NCBI GenBank assembly: GCA_037176725.1
Contig: JAZBRS010000077.1
Span: 1,426,001 to 1,490,000 of the forward strand
DNA length: 64,000 bases
Origin: Posidonia oceanica
Lineage: Eukaryota; Streptophyta; Magnoliopsida; Alismatales; Posidoniaceae
Direction: 5' to 3'
How positions within the stretch are numbered: position 1 is the stretch's first letter; the number at the start of each line of letters is the position of its first letter. Of this stretch, positions 40,377-52,200 are shown in pieces. The position numbers and the translations under genes are program-made. The notes beneath the pieces were generated by a model. The model was not told the DNA's origin. It worked only from the letters and a program-made list of their open reading frames with translations, and searched no databases.

Positions 40377-43300
40377 TGTAGTAATCCTGAATTCTGATCA
40401 TCCATGCACGATACCAAAGTTTGCATGCACCGATCAAAATAGGCTCACTATATGGTGCAGGATTCGAGGGAAGAAACTTGACTTGAAAACGCTGGCAAAA
40501 GAAGAAAAAGTAAAGATAAGACAAATCGGAGTCGCCACCAGGTCTATTGAATTGGAAGACAGGGAAAAGCAAGGGTAAAGCATGAAAAGACATGCAAAAC
40601 CGGATGCAAAGAGGGGGCACAGGGATGCAATGCTAAGCTATGCTATGCTATGCTATGACTCATGCCTAGGATAAAGGAAAAGTCGATGCGAGCCAAGAGA
40701 AAGGGCAAGGACTCCTGTTACGCACGGGGAAGGTGTTAGGCACCCCCGATACGTCCGAGAATCGGTCTTTCTTAGGCAATCTCGCGCTCTAATGCAGGGA
40801 AATGCTAACCTAATGCCTAAATGCAATGAATGTCTACCTACTATGCATGGGAAATAAATGTGCTATCTATGTGCTCAGCAATGCTGCTAGTGTTCCAAAC
40901 CGGGTAGACCCTAGTTCATGAGAGCTCCTAGGCAGTAAGCATCATAGCCCTAATGCAGATATAGGCGATAAAACAAAGGTACAGGGAAAACTAGGCAATG
41001 CAAACGACATGCAAGCGATACAGCAAAGCAGGTGTGGAAAACGGTGCAAAATGCGGAAAACAATGCATGGCGTGGAAAACGATGCAAGGTACGGAAAATG
41101 AGGTGAAAGCGAGGTGCAAAACCAAAACAGGGGTTGGTAGCATGCATGGGGGAATTAGAAGCAATAAAACGCGAAAAACGGTGAACGAAATCATGATCAG
41201 CGTTTTAAAAATCAAGTCTAGCCAACTGCAAACGTTGGACGCTGGCAACAGCGGCGTCCAACGTTGGACGCTGCTATTGCTGGCGTCCAACACCCGCTGG
41301 AGGCAGACAGCATACAAAGTTGAAGAAGGATGCATTCTAGCTATATGGATGCAATACAGATGCAGAAATGCAGCTAAATGGGTGCATGACGTGCAGGGCT
41401 AACAGGACAGAAGGATAGAAACAGGTTCAGAGCAAGGGGCAAGCTAGGATCAAGGATCAAAGCAAAAAGGGTGTTAGACACCCATGGGCATGGTGTCCAA
41501 GGTTAGACGCCAGAGAGACAGGCATCCAACACGGGCCAGAGGAAAACAAGAGAAATAAGCATACAGATGACAAATAAAAAATAGGAACATGCATTAGGGC
41601 AATTGGGATAAGCATAGACTGAGCATACAAGCATGGGATCACACAAAAAAATAAAAAACTTACCATCTGCAACCTGTGCCAGGCATGAAGGACAACCAGA
41701 ATGTTGGACGCGAGCTGAGCCAGCGTCCAATGTTGGACGCCGGCACCAGCAGCGTACAACGCCCTGGGAGGCACAAACACACAAGAAACTAGCAAAAAAA
41801 CAAGCACATCGACTAAGGAAGCCATGGAATAATTGCAAAGAAAGCTAAGCATGCATGGAAACACAGGAGACATGCGAACAAGCAGATCAGAGCATCATGC
41901 AAGCTTTAAACAACAAAACAGAGGGGCAGGGACGTTAGACGCTGGAGACGGCAGCGTCCAACGTTGGACGCTGAAGCCTCTAGCGTCCAACGACTGTAGC
42001 ATGCAAACTTACCTGCCCTAAGGGGGAGCTCAGCTCTAAACCCCACTAACTTGCATGCAAGCTACCAAAGATGGGCCAGAGCAAATAGAAACATTCATAG
42101 CAAGCATGCAAATCAAGGAAAGCAAGAAAGGAAGAACATGCATGGGAATAAAAGATAAAAAGACTAAAAGAAATAACTTGCAACTTAAGAGGAGGCTACA
42201 ATCCTAAGCATGGTTGCCATAGAGGCCAGGCATCACTAAGCGTACACAGATCATGCATAGATATCAAAAATAGGCAAGGTACAAGCCTGGCAGCAAGATA
42301 AGATCAACAGGGCATGTTGGACGCTGGGTGAACCAGCGTCCAACGTTGGACGCGGCTCACCCAAGCGTCCAACGCAGGTAGAAAGCAAGCAGACCTAGAG
42401 CATGCAAAATTGGTCTAAACTAGGATCAAAGCATGGATACAGGCATGGCATAGCATCTGAAACGTATAAAGGAGGCATGCACCATGGATTTACAAAATAA
42501 CAAGCAATAGCAAGGCATGGCAAACTTCAAAGCAAAGGCAAAGGGAAATAGGGTGTTGGACGCTGGCCACAGCCGCGTCCAACGTTGGACGCACCAGCTT
42601 GGACGTCCAACACACTGAACTTCGCTTCAGTCAAGCAAGGCCGTCAAATCGATTGAAAACTTCAAGAAAACTTGCTAATAAGCAAGAGTGATTGACAACA
42701 AGCATGGTGGTATGCTTGGTGCCAAAATTAGGTGGGTGGATTGCTCCACCCACCTCCTCCTCCTTATCGCCGGGAAACCAAGCGATGGAGGGGTGTGTGT
42801 TGTGCTAAAGTGTGTGGAAAGCATGGGAAAACATTCACACTAGCATGCAGGAGCCTAAGGGGTTGAAAACCAACCTGTTGGTGGCCTAGAACGGTGGTTC
42901 CACCTTCATTGCGGGTGCTGCGGAAGTGGTGGCAGAGCCTACTCCGGCGAGGTCGCGCGGGCTGCTGGAAGCACCGGAGAGGGCGGCGAATGGTCATGGA
43001 TGGAGATGGATCTTTGCTCTGTGCTTTGGAGTCATCGAATTCCCTCTCTTGCAAGTGTGGTGACTGTTGGCATGGGGGGAAGGAGGCTTTTTGGTTGCTG
43101 TGGTGCATGGGTTCAAGTGCATAGTAGCGGCTTTGGCAGGGGAATTGCAGGTGGTGTCAGGGCTTCTACGTGTATGGGGTGCACGAGGAATGTCAGGAGT
43201 GTGGCAGGGGCTTGTCAGATGGCTGGCAAGGCCATGGGGGTGGCTGACAAGGGCGGCCAAAGGCTGTGAGGGCGGAGAGAGCGGAAAATCGGCTGTGGAG

Positions 43301-43729
43301 GAAAAGATGGGTAGTAAGTGTAATAACTCAGCCTTGGAAGGTAGTGGATGACCTTGAGGGCAAGAGAGGATAGGTAGTAAGTGCGGGGGGGTGGTGGATT
43401 GGACGAGAGGTGAGCTGGAGAGGGCGGAACAGCCACTACTGCAACCAAGCCGTTGGATGCTGGTGTAGGAGGCGTCCAACATTGGACGCTAGCACAGGGC
43501 GCGTCCAACGTTGGACGTTGCCTATTCCAGCGTACAACACACCCAGTTGGCAAAAGCTGTAAATGGGCTTCGGCTTGGGCCTAGAAAGGTTTAAAAATTG
43601 CAAAAAGGCTTGGGCTAAGGCTTTTATGGTTTGGAAATGGGTTAGGAAAAAAGAGTGCCATTCCAGAGTCCACACGAGCCTGCAGGAGGAAACAACCAAC
43701 TTCCCGGCTATCAGAATGGGGTGTCTACA
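40377..43729 (-). repeat. Element C 3' LTR (3353 bp)
   Basis: On the minus strand it starts TGTAGACACCCC and ends GGATTACTACA. Its 3' part (about 40377-40990) shares with the other LTRs the TGGTGGCGACTC motif, the GGTGCCTAACACC block and the CTCACGAAC-type TGCCTGG stretch. The rest is unlike them: it lacks the A-rich zone and instead carries seven clusters of 29-nt hairpin units built on GTTGGACGC and GCGTCCAAC. It is flanked by the PPT on the inner side. Confidence 0.88.
41234..43538 (-). repeat. Fifteen 29-nt hairpin units in seven clusters within C's LTR
   Basis: Each unit is GTTGGACGC, 11 variable bases, GCGTCCAAC. Clusters lie at 41234-41291, 41473-41530, 41703-41760, 41934-41991, 42316-42373, 42555-42611 and 43452-43538. 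The first six hold two units head to tail (about 58 nt) and the last holds three (87 nt). At unit joins the 18-bp palindrome GCGTCCAACGTTGGACGC appears. Because the unit is self-complementary, the strand is arbitrary. Confidence 0.9.
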
Positions 43730-43746
43730 GATGCCCCTCCCTGAGC
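43730..43746 (-). other. Element C polypurine tract (PPT)
   Basis: On the minus strand GCTCAGGGAGGGGCATC directly precedes the LTR start TGTAGACACC, as in A and B. It fixes the element's orientation and shows that 40377-43729 is a 3' LTR rather than a 5' one. Confidence 0.85.
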
Positions 43747-44059
43747 GAGGTCAAGTGTAGCGAGACCGCTGCTCAGGGTAGACAAGACACCCTACCTGAT
43801 GCCGGTAGGAGCGTAAATCACTGTAGGCGCGAGTCATTTACTCGGCAGATGCACCAGAAATCATGACTCAGAGCCACAATGCAGATGCAAATGCTGATGC
43901 TAATGCAATGCGTGCTAGTGCAATGCAATGCATGCCGATGCAGCTATTTACCATGCAATGCTGTTAGTAAAAGAATGTGGTGCTGATGCAGAAGAGATGC
44001 AAAGAAAGCTGCAATGCAATGTATGGGTTCGGCGATTAGTCTGAGCCCACAAAAGGGAT
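43747..44059 (-). other. Element C region between PPT and hairpin array
   Basis: Homologous to the pre-PPT regions of A and B. It has the inverted-repeat partner arms GTAGAC (43778) and GCTCAGG (43771), and TGCAT/GCATCAGCAT-like short repeats. No gene is seen. Confidence 0.6.
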
Positions 44060-46190
44060 GCCTGATAAGACTAACGGGCTTGGCATCAGAGCAGTTAGGG
44101 CTGCTAGCCCAACAAGCAAAAGGGGTAGACAATTGGACGGCTGTCGACCGAGCAATTAGGGCTGCCAGCCTGCAAGGGAAACAGAAGCATCTTGTCCTCG
44201 CCCAAGGAAACAAGCAAGAAAGAGAAAGGGGGAAGGCAAGCGTGGGCATCATCCGCACGGAGCGAAGCCACGTAAGGGCTGATCCTCGCACGAGGATATA
44301 GGGCAGGACTCCGAGCATACGGGGTCCGAGAAGAGCATGTCCTCGCCCGAGGAAGCAAGCAAGAAAAGAAAGGGGTAGGCAAGCATGGGCAACGTCCGTA
44401 CTGAGCGAAGCCACGCAAGGGCTGATCCTCGCACGTGGATATAGGGCAGGACTCCAAGCATACGGGGTCTGAGAAGAGCATGTCCTCACCCGAGGAAGCA
44501 AGCAAGAAAAGAAAGGAGGTAGGCAAGCGTGGGCATCGTCCGCACGGAGCGAAGCCACGCAAGGGCTGATCCTCGCACGAGGATACAGGGCAGGACTCCG
44601 AGCATATGGGGTCCGAGAAGAGCTTGTCCTCACTCGAGGAAGCAAGCAAGAAAAGAAAGGGGGCAGGCAAGCATGGGCATCATTCGCATGGAGCGAGGCC
44701 ATGCAAGGGCTGATTCTCGCACGAGGATACAGGACAGGACTCCGAGCATACGGGGTCCGAGAAGAGCTTGTCCTCGCCCGAGGAAGCAAACAAGAAAGAG
44801 AAAGGAGGTAGGCAAGCATGGGCATCGTCCGCACGCAGCGAAGCCACATAAGGGCTGATCCTTGCACGAGGATACAGGGCAGGACTCCGAGCATACGGGG
44901 TCCAAGAACAGCTTGTCCTCGCCCGAGGAAGCAAGCGCGGTCTACATGAGGACGGAGACGGCAAAGGCTTGTCCTCGCCCGAGGAAGCAAGCGGGGGATT
45001 CCACGTAGACGGAATCCGAAGGGGGCTTGTCCTCGCCCGAGGGAGCATGCAGTAGTCTGATCCTCGCCTGAGGAAATAGACAAGGGACTTCATCTGCACA
45101 GAGCGAAGTCACCCGGGGGACTCGTCCCCGGCCGATGAAACAGCGGGCCTGATCCTCGCTCGAAGAAACAGGAGGGACTTTGTACGCACGGAGCGAAGTC
45201 GCAGGGCACTTGTCCTCGCGCGAGGAAGCAAGCAAGAAAAGGAAAAAGACTTGTCCTCGCCCGAGGAAGCAAGCAAGCGGGACCTCGTCCACATGGAGTG
45301 GAGTCGCGCAAAAAAGGAAAAAGGCTTGTCCTCGCCCGAGGAAACAAGCAGGAGAGGAAGAAGAAAGAGGCTTGTCCTCGCCTGAGGAAGCAAGAGAGCA
45401 AGACTCCGTCCGCACGGAGTGGAGTCACGTGAAAAGAAAAAAGGCTTGTCCTCGCCCGAGGAAGCAAGCAAGAAAGGAAAAAGGCTTGTCCTCGCCCAAG
45501 GAAGCAAGCAGGAAAAGAAAAGAGGAGGGCAAGCGTGGGCATCGTCCGCACGGAGCGAAGCCACGCAAGGGCTGATCCTTGCATGAGGATATAGGGAAGG
45601 ACTCCGAGCATACGGGGTCCGAGAAGAGCTTGTCCTCGCCTGAGGAAGCAAGCAGGGCGCACATACGCTTATCCTTGATCGAGGAATAAGCAGGCCTGAT
45701 CCTTGCCCTAGGAAACAGGGAAACTCCATCCGCGCGGAGCTGCACAAGGCTTGTCCTCGCCCGAGGAAGCAAGTGGGTTTGATCCTTGCATAAGGAAATA
45801 GACAGGGGCTCTGTTCGGACAGAGCCAAGCAGGGCTTGTCCTCGCCCGAGGAAACAAGCAAGCAGGACTCCATCCACACGGAGCGGAGTCACGCGAAAAG
45901 AAAAAAAAGGCTTGTCCTCGCCCGAGGAAGCAAGCAAAAAGGAAAAAGGCTTGTCCTCGCCCGAGGAAGCAAGCAAACGGGACTCCGTCTGCACGGAGCG
46001 GAGTCGCACAAAAGAAGGAAAGAGGAGAGGGAACGATATCAGAGAGCAGCTAAAAAGATGCCCCTGGTATCAGGGATGATATCAGGGGACAGCCAGAGCG
46101 CTCCTAGTACCAAAAGCAAGGAAAATGCAGACAACACTAATGCATTTGCCAAACGAGCAGTTGGGGATGCCAGCCTAGAGCGATCCGAGC
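44060..46190 (-). repeat. Element C hairpin array (CCTCGCCCGAGG and related monomers)
   Basis: Dozens of short inverted-repeat units. The commonest reads, on the + strand, GCTTGTCCTCGCCCGAGGAA then GCAAGC, with nested arms CCTCG/CGAGG and GCTTG/CAAGC. Others are ATCCTCGCACGAGGAT, GACTCCG...CGGGGTC, GACTTC...GAAGTC and GGCTCTGTTCGGACAGAGCC. The array occupies the same position, between the DUF7745-like gene and the PPT, as the arrays in A and B but with largely different monomers. The long frames through it are artefacts of periodicity. Confidence 0.88.
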
Positions 46191-46551
46191 AAAGGCGATT
46201 GTGGTGATGCATGGGTCTACAGAGGTTCTTGCGTGCGTGTTGATTGCAGTGGGAGCTTTGCTACAACTCCCTTGCTGAGGCTGCGGGTTGCATGGTGCTT
46301 GCGGGGGGAACTGCTCTAGATCTCTTGCGGGACTGCTTTAGGCTGCTTGCATGGGCTAATGCTCTGAAGTGCTTGATGCGGGCCCTACAACATCCTGGCA
46401 GGAATAGATATGCAATAGGCAAGGCATGCAACACAAACAAATGGCGTGAAACGTCTTTGTATTGAGTGAATCTCTGGTTACACGCCTCTGATAGGCCAAA
46501 AGATACAGCATAATTCAAAAGAGCTAAACAAACGAACAACTGCACAGACGC
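46191..46551 (-). other. Element C spacer after the DUF7745-like gene
   Basis: Equivalent to 23370-23682 of B. No conserved frame and no clear repeat. Confidence 0.5.
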
Positions 46552-47754
46552 CTAGTTAAGTCGAGCTTTCTTTGCTTTGCAGGAGTTAGGGAACTGGGGG
46601 GCAGCAAGAGGAATTTCGTTGAGGGGCCAGAGTCCCTGCACCTCAGTGACATACTCAGAAGTACATCCTGAGCCCTTCACAGCTGCAATGTCTGTAGACT
46701 TGACCCCGTGCCGCATCAGGTCTGCTAGTTCTGTTGTGGCTGCTGTTGTGCTGAGAGGGTAGGTCTACATGAGCCTGGGTGCAGTGCTATCAATGAAGGT
46801 GCCCTGCCGATAGCCAAACTACCGCATGACGTAGATAGGGTGGTACTCCACACCCCCGGTGAATCTTGGCAGCACCACGAGTCGCGTGTCACGAGCATCG
46901 AAGAAGACGGTGAATGGTTCAGCTGCGGATGGGATGATTTGCCAAGTCACTGCATCATCCGTCAGCTCAGACAGCTTCTAGTACTCCTCTGGCACGCTCT
47001 TGATAGTTCTTGCATGGCCGCTGTTGCAGTAGATTTCAATGGCATGCCTTTGAGGGCGCAAAAGATCCATTTCCAGGTGTGCAGCTAGCCAGATTTGTAC
47101 AAGTGCTCTGCAGCCGTGGAAATGGTGGTAGCGGTGTGCGACGCGGTCCAGTCCATGGTAAGTCTCTGCAAGGACGACTGGTGCCAGGTCAATCTGCCGG
47201 GTCACCACTGCAAGTGCGATCTCATCAATCTTGATTGCAACTGTCATCCCACCATGTGTGAAGATGAGTTAGCCCAGAAAGCGGGTGATGAATCCCCGGA
47301 GCCATAGCTCATCTCTGAGATCAGCACGCTTTTCCATAACTGCATCAAAGTACGCTAGGCGAAGCGGGGGCATGGGCCCGTTGGTGCAGATTAATCTTTG
47401 CTGGCAGCCTTTGGCAGAGAGCCTAGTTGGCTGGCTCAAGACCGTAGTGTACCCATCGTGCCTCATGAAGACTGGAGGTCCCATGATCTTGGAGAAACCG
47501 CAGATCCGGCGTACTTCCTCCAACGTAAGAGTCAACTCTGTCCTACCGAAGCAGAACACATGATGCACTGGCTTCCAGAACCTTGCTGCAGCGCATAGGA
47601 GATGCCAGCTTACTTCAACATCGGCTGCTTTCAGAAGCTTGGACGGAATACCCCAAGTGCACAGCTTCTCACGGTTGGCTTTAGTGAGTTTGCCAACCCA
47701 CTCTCGCAGGGCATCTGAGCAGTGCATGGGGGTGACCAGAGTAGGATAACCCAT
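46552..47754 (-). pseudogene. Element C DUF7745-like gene with four in-frame stops
   Basis: It spans exactly 1203 nt, as in B, from the conserved MGYPTL start to TAG (46554-46552). The blocks AARFWKPVHHVFCFG, LTLEEVRRICGF, LWLRGFITRFLG and the ETYHGLD region are recognisable. In-frame stops lie at 47269-47271 (TAA), 46978-46980, 46819-46821 and 46765-46767 (all TAG). There is no net frameshift. The equal length without indels, despite age, suggests selection kept the frame while the lineage was active. Function is unknown. Confidence 0.75.
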
Positions 47755-49257
47755 TGTGCGGGAGGGAGAATGCAGGCTGCTGGTGTAGAAACCTCAGGTA
47801 CCTGTAATCAAAGTTGCAGTTCATCAGATCTGGTATAAGCATGTAACCACTGGCTGGTAAAGGTGTAGATTTCAAAAATAGCATTTTAGCATGTTCAGTA
47901 GTTAGCATTCAGAGTGCAGATATTAAACATATTCAGACAAAGGCAGTTCTGCTGGGGAAAGTGGTTGGTCGGAGCTTTGGACCAGTGCAGCTTGAAGAAG
48001 GTCGACGCATGCTTGATAGAAGTACTGTCTCAATGCCAAGCCAAGTTCTGCAGAGTGGGAAGATAGAAGGTGGGGAATGACTGATGCTGTGCATGCATGT
48101 AGGGTTTATGATTGATATGCGTGGATATGTGCATGATTTACAGTAGACACTGTAGATGTATGCATGATTCTGCTTATATGCTGTAGCCCTTAGCATATGG
48201 AGTGCTTTGTGCCTACTGTAGAGGAAGAGAGGGGTTCCCAACTCACTGGACTCTACTCAAGCTCTTAACTTGCTGGTGGCGCTCAGGAAAGGGTTATTTG
48301 CAGTGCGTTGGTGGTGGGCGGTGAGGACAGGCTCCAGACCAAACACCCAAGGACCTACACCTACTCTTTTGCTTCTTTTTGCTCCCTCATAGGCATGTAG
48401 GTTTCCCCTATCCCTAACTTGGAGGTAAATGGGCACCTGGTTGAAGCTGGGGAGCTGCTTGCTAGGCTTTGCCAAGTTTGGGCCCTGCAGGGTTTGTATT
48501 CCCCAGGCGCAAACTTTAGTCTCTCTAAGATAGGTAAAGGGACGGGATTGCGCTGCTTGCTTTTTTCTTTTTTCTGGAGTTGACTTTTGTCTTCGCTCCT
48601 TTTTTTTTCTTGCTTCTTTTGTTTTCTTTCCTTTTTGCTCTTTTTTTCTCTTCTTTCTTTTTTTTTGCAGGCTTCTACTATCCCTGGCTTAGAGGTAATG
48701 GGTGCCAAGGTTTTGAGGTGGGTTTGAGGCTCCCAGGTGCAAAATGGTGGACCACCTCTGAAGCAGTTTGGAGGGACAGGGTTATGCTACACGCCTCTAT
48801 CTCTAGGGCCTGCTTCCGTCTTCGCCTTCTATTTGCTTTTTCTTTTTTGCCCATGCTCAGACATACTCTTTTATGGCTCACACTCTTGCTCACACCTAGC
48901 ATTTTATCTCCCTCAGGAGGTGCAAGTCCTAAGGGGTTTGGTTATTTCGCCTGTTCTTATTTGAAAGGTGGCTCCCTCACTAGCTAAGACGCCTAAGTAG
49001 TGTCAGGTGAGGTAGGGTAGACTCCTTCCAGAGCAGGCAAGCACATCCGATTTCATCATCGAGCCAAATGCAATGCATGATTTTTGCTGGGAATTTTTGA
49101 TTTTTGCTTGAGATATGCTGAAAGAGATAGAAATGCAAGGATATATGCAGAGAGTGCGAGAATGCAGGGGGCAAGATTGGAATGCAGAAGGATGTATAAG
49201 GACATGAGAATGCAAAGGATAGGACGGGAAAGAACGCTCTGTAAGGCAAGGGCCGGT
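47755..49257 (-). other. Element C post-pol spacer with candidate intron
   Basis: Homologous to the A and B spacers. It holds the purine block GAGGGAGATAAAATG (48914-48900) and a T-rich run on the + strand (48560-48670). The candidate intron runs from GTGAGT (48246-48241) to GATTACAG (47802). No gene is supported. Confidence 0.65.
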
Positions 49258-52200
49258 CTACTGATAGTACTTCTTGAGATAGCATGCATTGAGCGGCTCT
49301 GACTGCCCAGTCTGGTCCATGTCCTCAAGAATTGCTGCACCGCCTGAGAATGCCTGCTTGACCACAAAGGAGCCACACTAGTTGGGTCAGAATTTGCCTC
49401 GACCATCTGGCAGGTGGATGGCTCGCAAGACAAGGTCTCCTGGCTGGAAGCTCCTGGGCCGCACCTTCTTCAAGTATGCTCTTGCCATCCGCTGCTGGTA
49501 GTAGCGAGCGTTGTGCATTGCTTGCAATCTACGCCAATCAATCAGGTTGAGCTAGGCACAGCGATCCTCGACCCATTCTGCTTCTTCCAGCTCTGCTTCT
49601 CGCAGGATTTGCAGCGAAGGGATCTCCATTTTGACAGGTAGCACTGCCTCCATGCCGTACGCCAGCGAGTACAGGGTGGCTCCTGTCGAGGTCCGCACCG
49701 AGGTCCTGTATGCCCAGAGTGCATACGGGAGCTTATCATGCCAGTCTTTGTGGGCTTCTGCCATCTTCTTCATTATTTTCACAATGTTTTTATTGGCAGA
49801 CTCCATTGCTCCATTCATCTGCAGTCGGTATGGCAAGGATCTATGATGCTTGATCTGGTGCTTCTGCAGGTACTCCTCGATCCGCTTTGCAATGAAGTTT
49901 GAGCCGTTGTCAAAGATGATTGCATGCGGGACCCCTTATCGGGTGACAATGTTATTTCTGATAAACCTCTCTGTCACCGCAGCTGTGACTGCTTTGTAGG
50001 AGGCTACTTCCACCCACTTAGTGAAATAGTCTATCGCTACCAGGATGAAGCGATGACCATTTGATGCAGCAGGGTGTATAGCACTGATGACATCAATCCC
50101 CTAGGTAAGAAGGGCCATGGCGAGGACATGCTATGCAATTCTTGCGGGGGAGCGTGCATAAGATTACCATGGATCTGGCTATTGTGGCATCTTCGCACGA
50201 ACTGGCAGTAGTCTGCCTCCATGGTTGACCAAAAATAGCCTTGCAACATGATTTTCTTGGCCAGCAGCACACCATTCATATGCGGACCACAAGTCCCTGC
50301 ATGAACCTGGAGCATAAGCATGTCGGCTTCTTGCTTGCTCACGCAACGCAGGAGCATCTGACTCTATGACCTTCTGTATAGCTGCCCTGCCCCTAACACA
50401 TACTTCGATGCCAGATGCGTCAAAGTTCTTCTATCTGCTGCTGAGGTGCCAGGCGGGTGGTTGCCAGATTCCAGGAAGGCTTTGATGTCACAGTACCAAG
50501 GCTGCTCTTCTATTGGATCCGCCTCTTCTATGCTCATGCAATGCGTAGGCTGCTCGATGCAGCTAACTGATACATCCACTACTCGGTCTTCAGGTATACT
50601 GAGTCAGGACGCCAAGGTTGCTAGCGCATCTGCGTATGCATTCCTTGCCCTATTCATGTACGAGAAGCGGATACTTGCAAATTGTTCTATCAGTTTCAGC
50701 AGGTGTTCGTGATATGGCACTAACTTTGGATCCTTTGTTCTCCAATCGCCATTCACTTGGGAAATCACCAGCATGGCATCGCCGTGCACATGCAGCTTCT
50801 GCGCCTCATGCTCGAGTACGACCTTCAATCCCAGAATGCATGCTTCATATTCTGCTTCATTATTAGTGCATTTGAAGGTCAGCTTCCTTGTAAAGGGGAT
50901 CATCTGCCCCTACGGCGTGGTCAGCACCACGCCTATGCCTTGACCCTTCTTGTTGACAATGCCATCAAAGTACAACTGCCAATGCTCTAAGTTCTCAAGG
51001 TCCTCCTCAGAGTCTTCCATTGCAAAGAGGATGTCCTCATCCGGGAACTAGGTCTGGAGAGGCTGGTATTCAGGCAAAGGAAAGTCTGCAAGGTGATCTG
51101 CCATGGCTTAGCCCTTCATGGCTCACTGCGTGACAAAGGTGATGTCGTACTGAGACAACAGTACCTGCCACTTGACGCATCTGCCTATCATTGCTGGCTT
51201 TTGGAAGAGGAACTTGATGGGGTCATGTCGGCATAGAAGCCGGACTGGATATGCATCATGTAGTACTTCAGCTTCTATGCAGCCTAGAAGAGGGATAGGC
51301 AAGTCTTCTCCATTGTGCTATACCTGGCTTCGCAATCATTAAATTTCTTGCTCAGGTAATAAATTGCATGCTCCTTTCTACCAGATTAATCATGTTGGCC
51401 CAAGACGGCGCCCATGGAATGCTGCGTGGTAGAGAGGTAGAGAAGCAGAGGTCTCCCTGGCATAGGTGGGACCAAAATAGGAGGCAGCTTGGCACTCCTC
51501 GCTCTAGTTAATCTGTGCATTCTTCTTCAGGAGCTTGAAGATCGGTTCGCATATAGGCATGAGTTGCGTAATGAACCGACTGATATACTGCAGGCGTCTG
51601 AGCAGGCCTCGGACTTCTTTTTCTGTCCTAGGTGGTGGCACGTCCATGATGGCTTTTGCCTTCATTGGGTCTACTTCAATCCCTCTCTGGCTAACAATGT
51701 AGCCTAGGAGCTTGCCAAAAGATATCCCGAATACACATTTACTGGGGTTAAGGCGTAGCTTGTACTTTCTTAAGCGATCGAAGAGCTTCCTTAAGCAGGC
51801 AAGGTGATCCTCAGGCTCTTTGGTCTTGGCAATCATATCATCCACGTATACGTCAACTTCTTGATGCATGAGGTCGTGGAAAAGTGCAGTCATGGCCCTC
51901 TGATAGGATCAGCCCAAAAGCAGAAGACATCCCAAGGGGTGATGAATGATGTTTTCTCCATATCCTCCTCTGCCATTCTGATCTGGTTATAGCCAGAGAA
52001 GCCGTCCATGAAAGAAAGCATTTTGTGCCTTACAGTGTTATCAACTAGGATGTCAATGTGTAGCAGTGGAAAATCATCCTTGGGACTCACCTTGTTCAGG
52101 TCCCAATAGTCGATGCACATGCAGACTCGTCCATCCTTCTTGGGCACTAGCACGACGTTTGCAAGCCACTCAGGGTAAAGGACGACCTTGAGGAAGTTAA

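Noticed and set aside
41234..43538. CRISPR-like array, because constant and variable segments alternate
   Set aside because: Units occur in doublets scattered over 2.3 kb of a plant LTR. The constant parts are two halves of an inverted repeat with an 11-nt centre, there is no regular spacer array, and no cas genes are present.
40377..43729. C-type LTR as a solo LTR
   Set aside because: The flanking 5-mers differ (CTTAC and GATGC), and a PPT plus internal region of the same family adjoins the right side, so it is the 3' LTR of element C.
43944..46009. Large minus-strand ORFs, up to 379 codons, through C's post-gene region
   Set aside because: They are made of recurring LLPRARTS/SSGEDK phrases, which are translations of the GCTTGTCCTCGCCCGAGG monomer in different frames.
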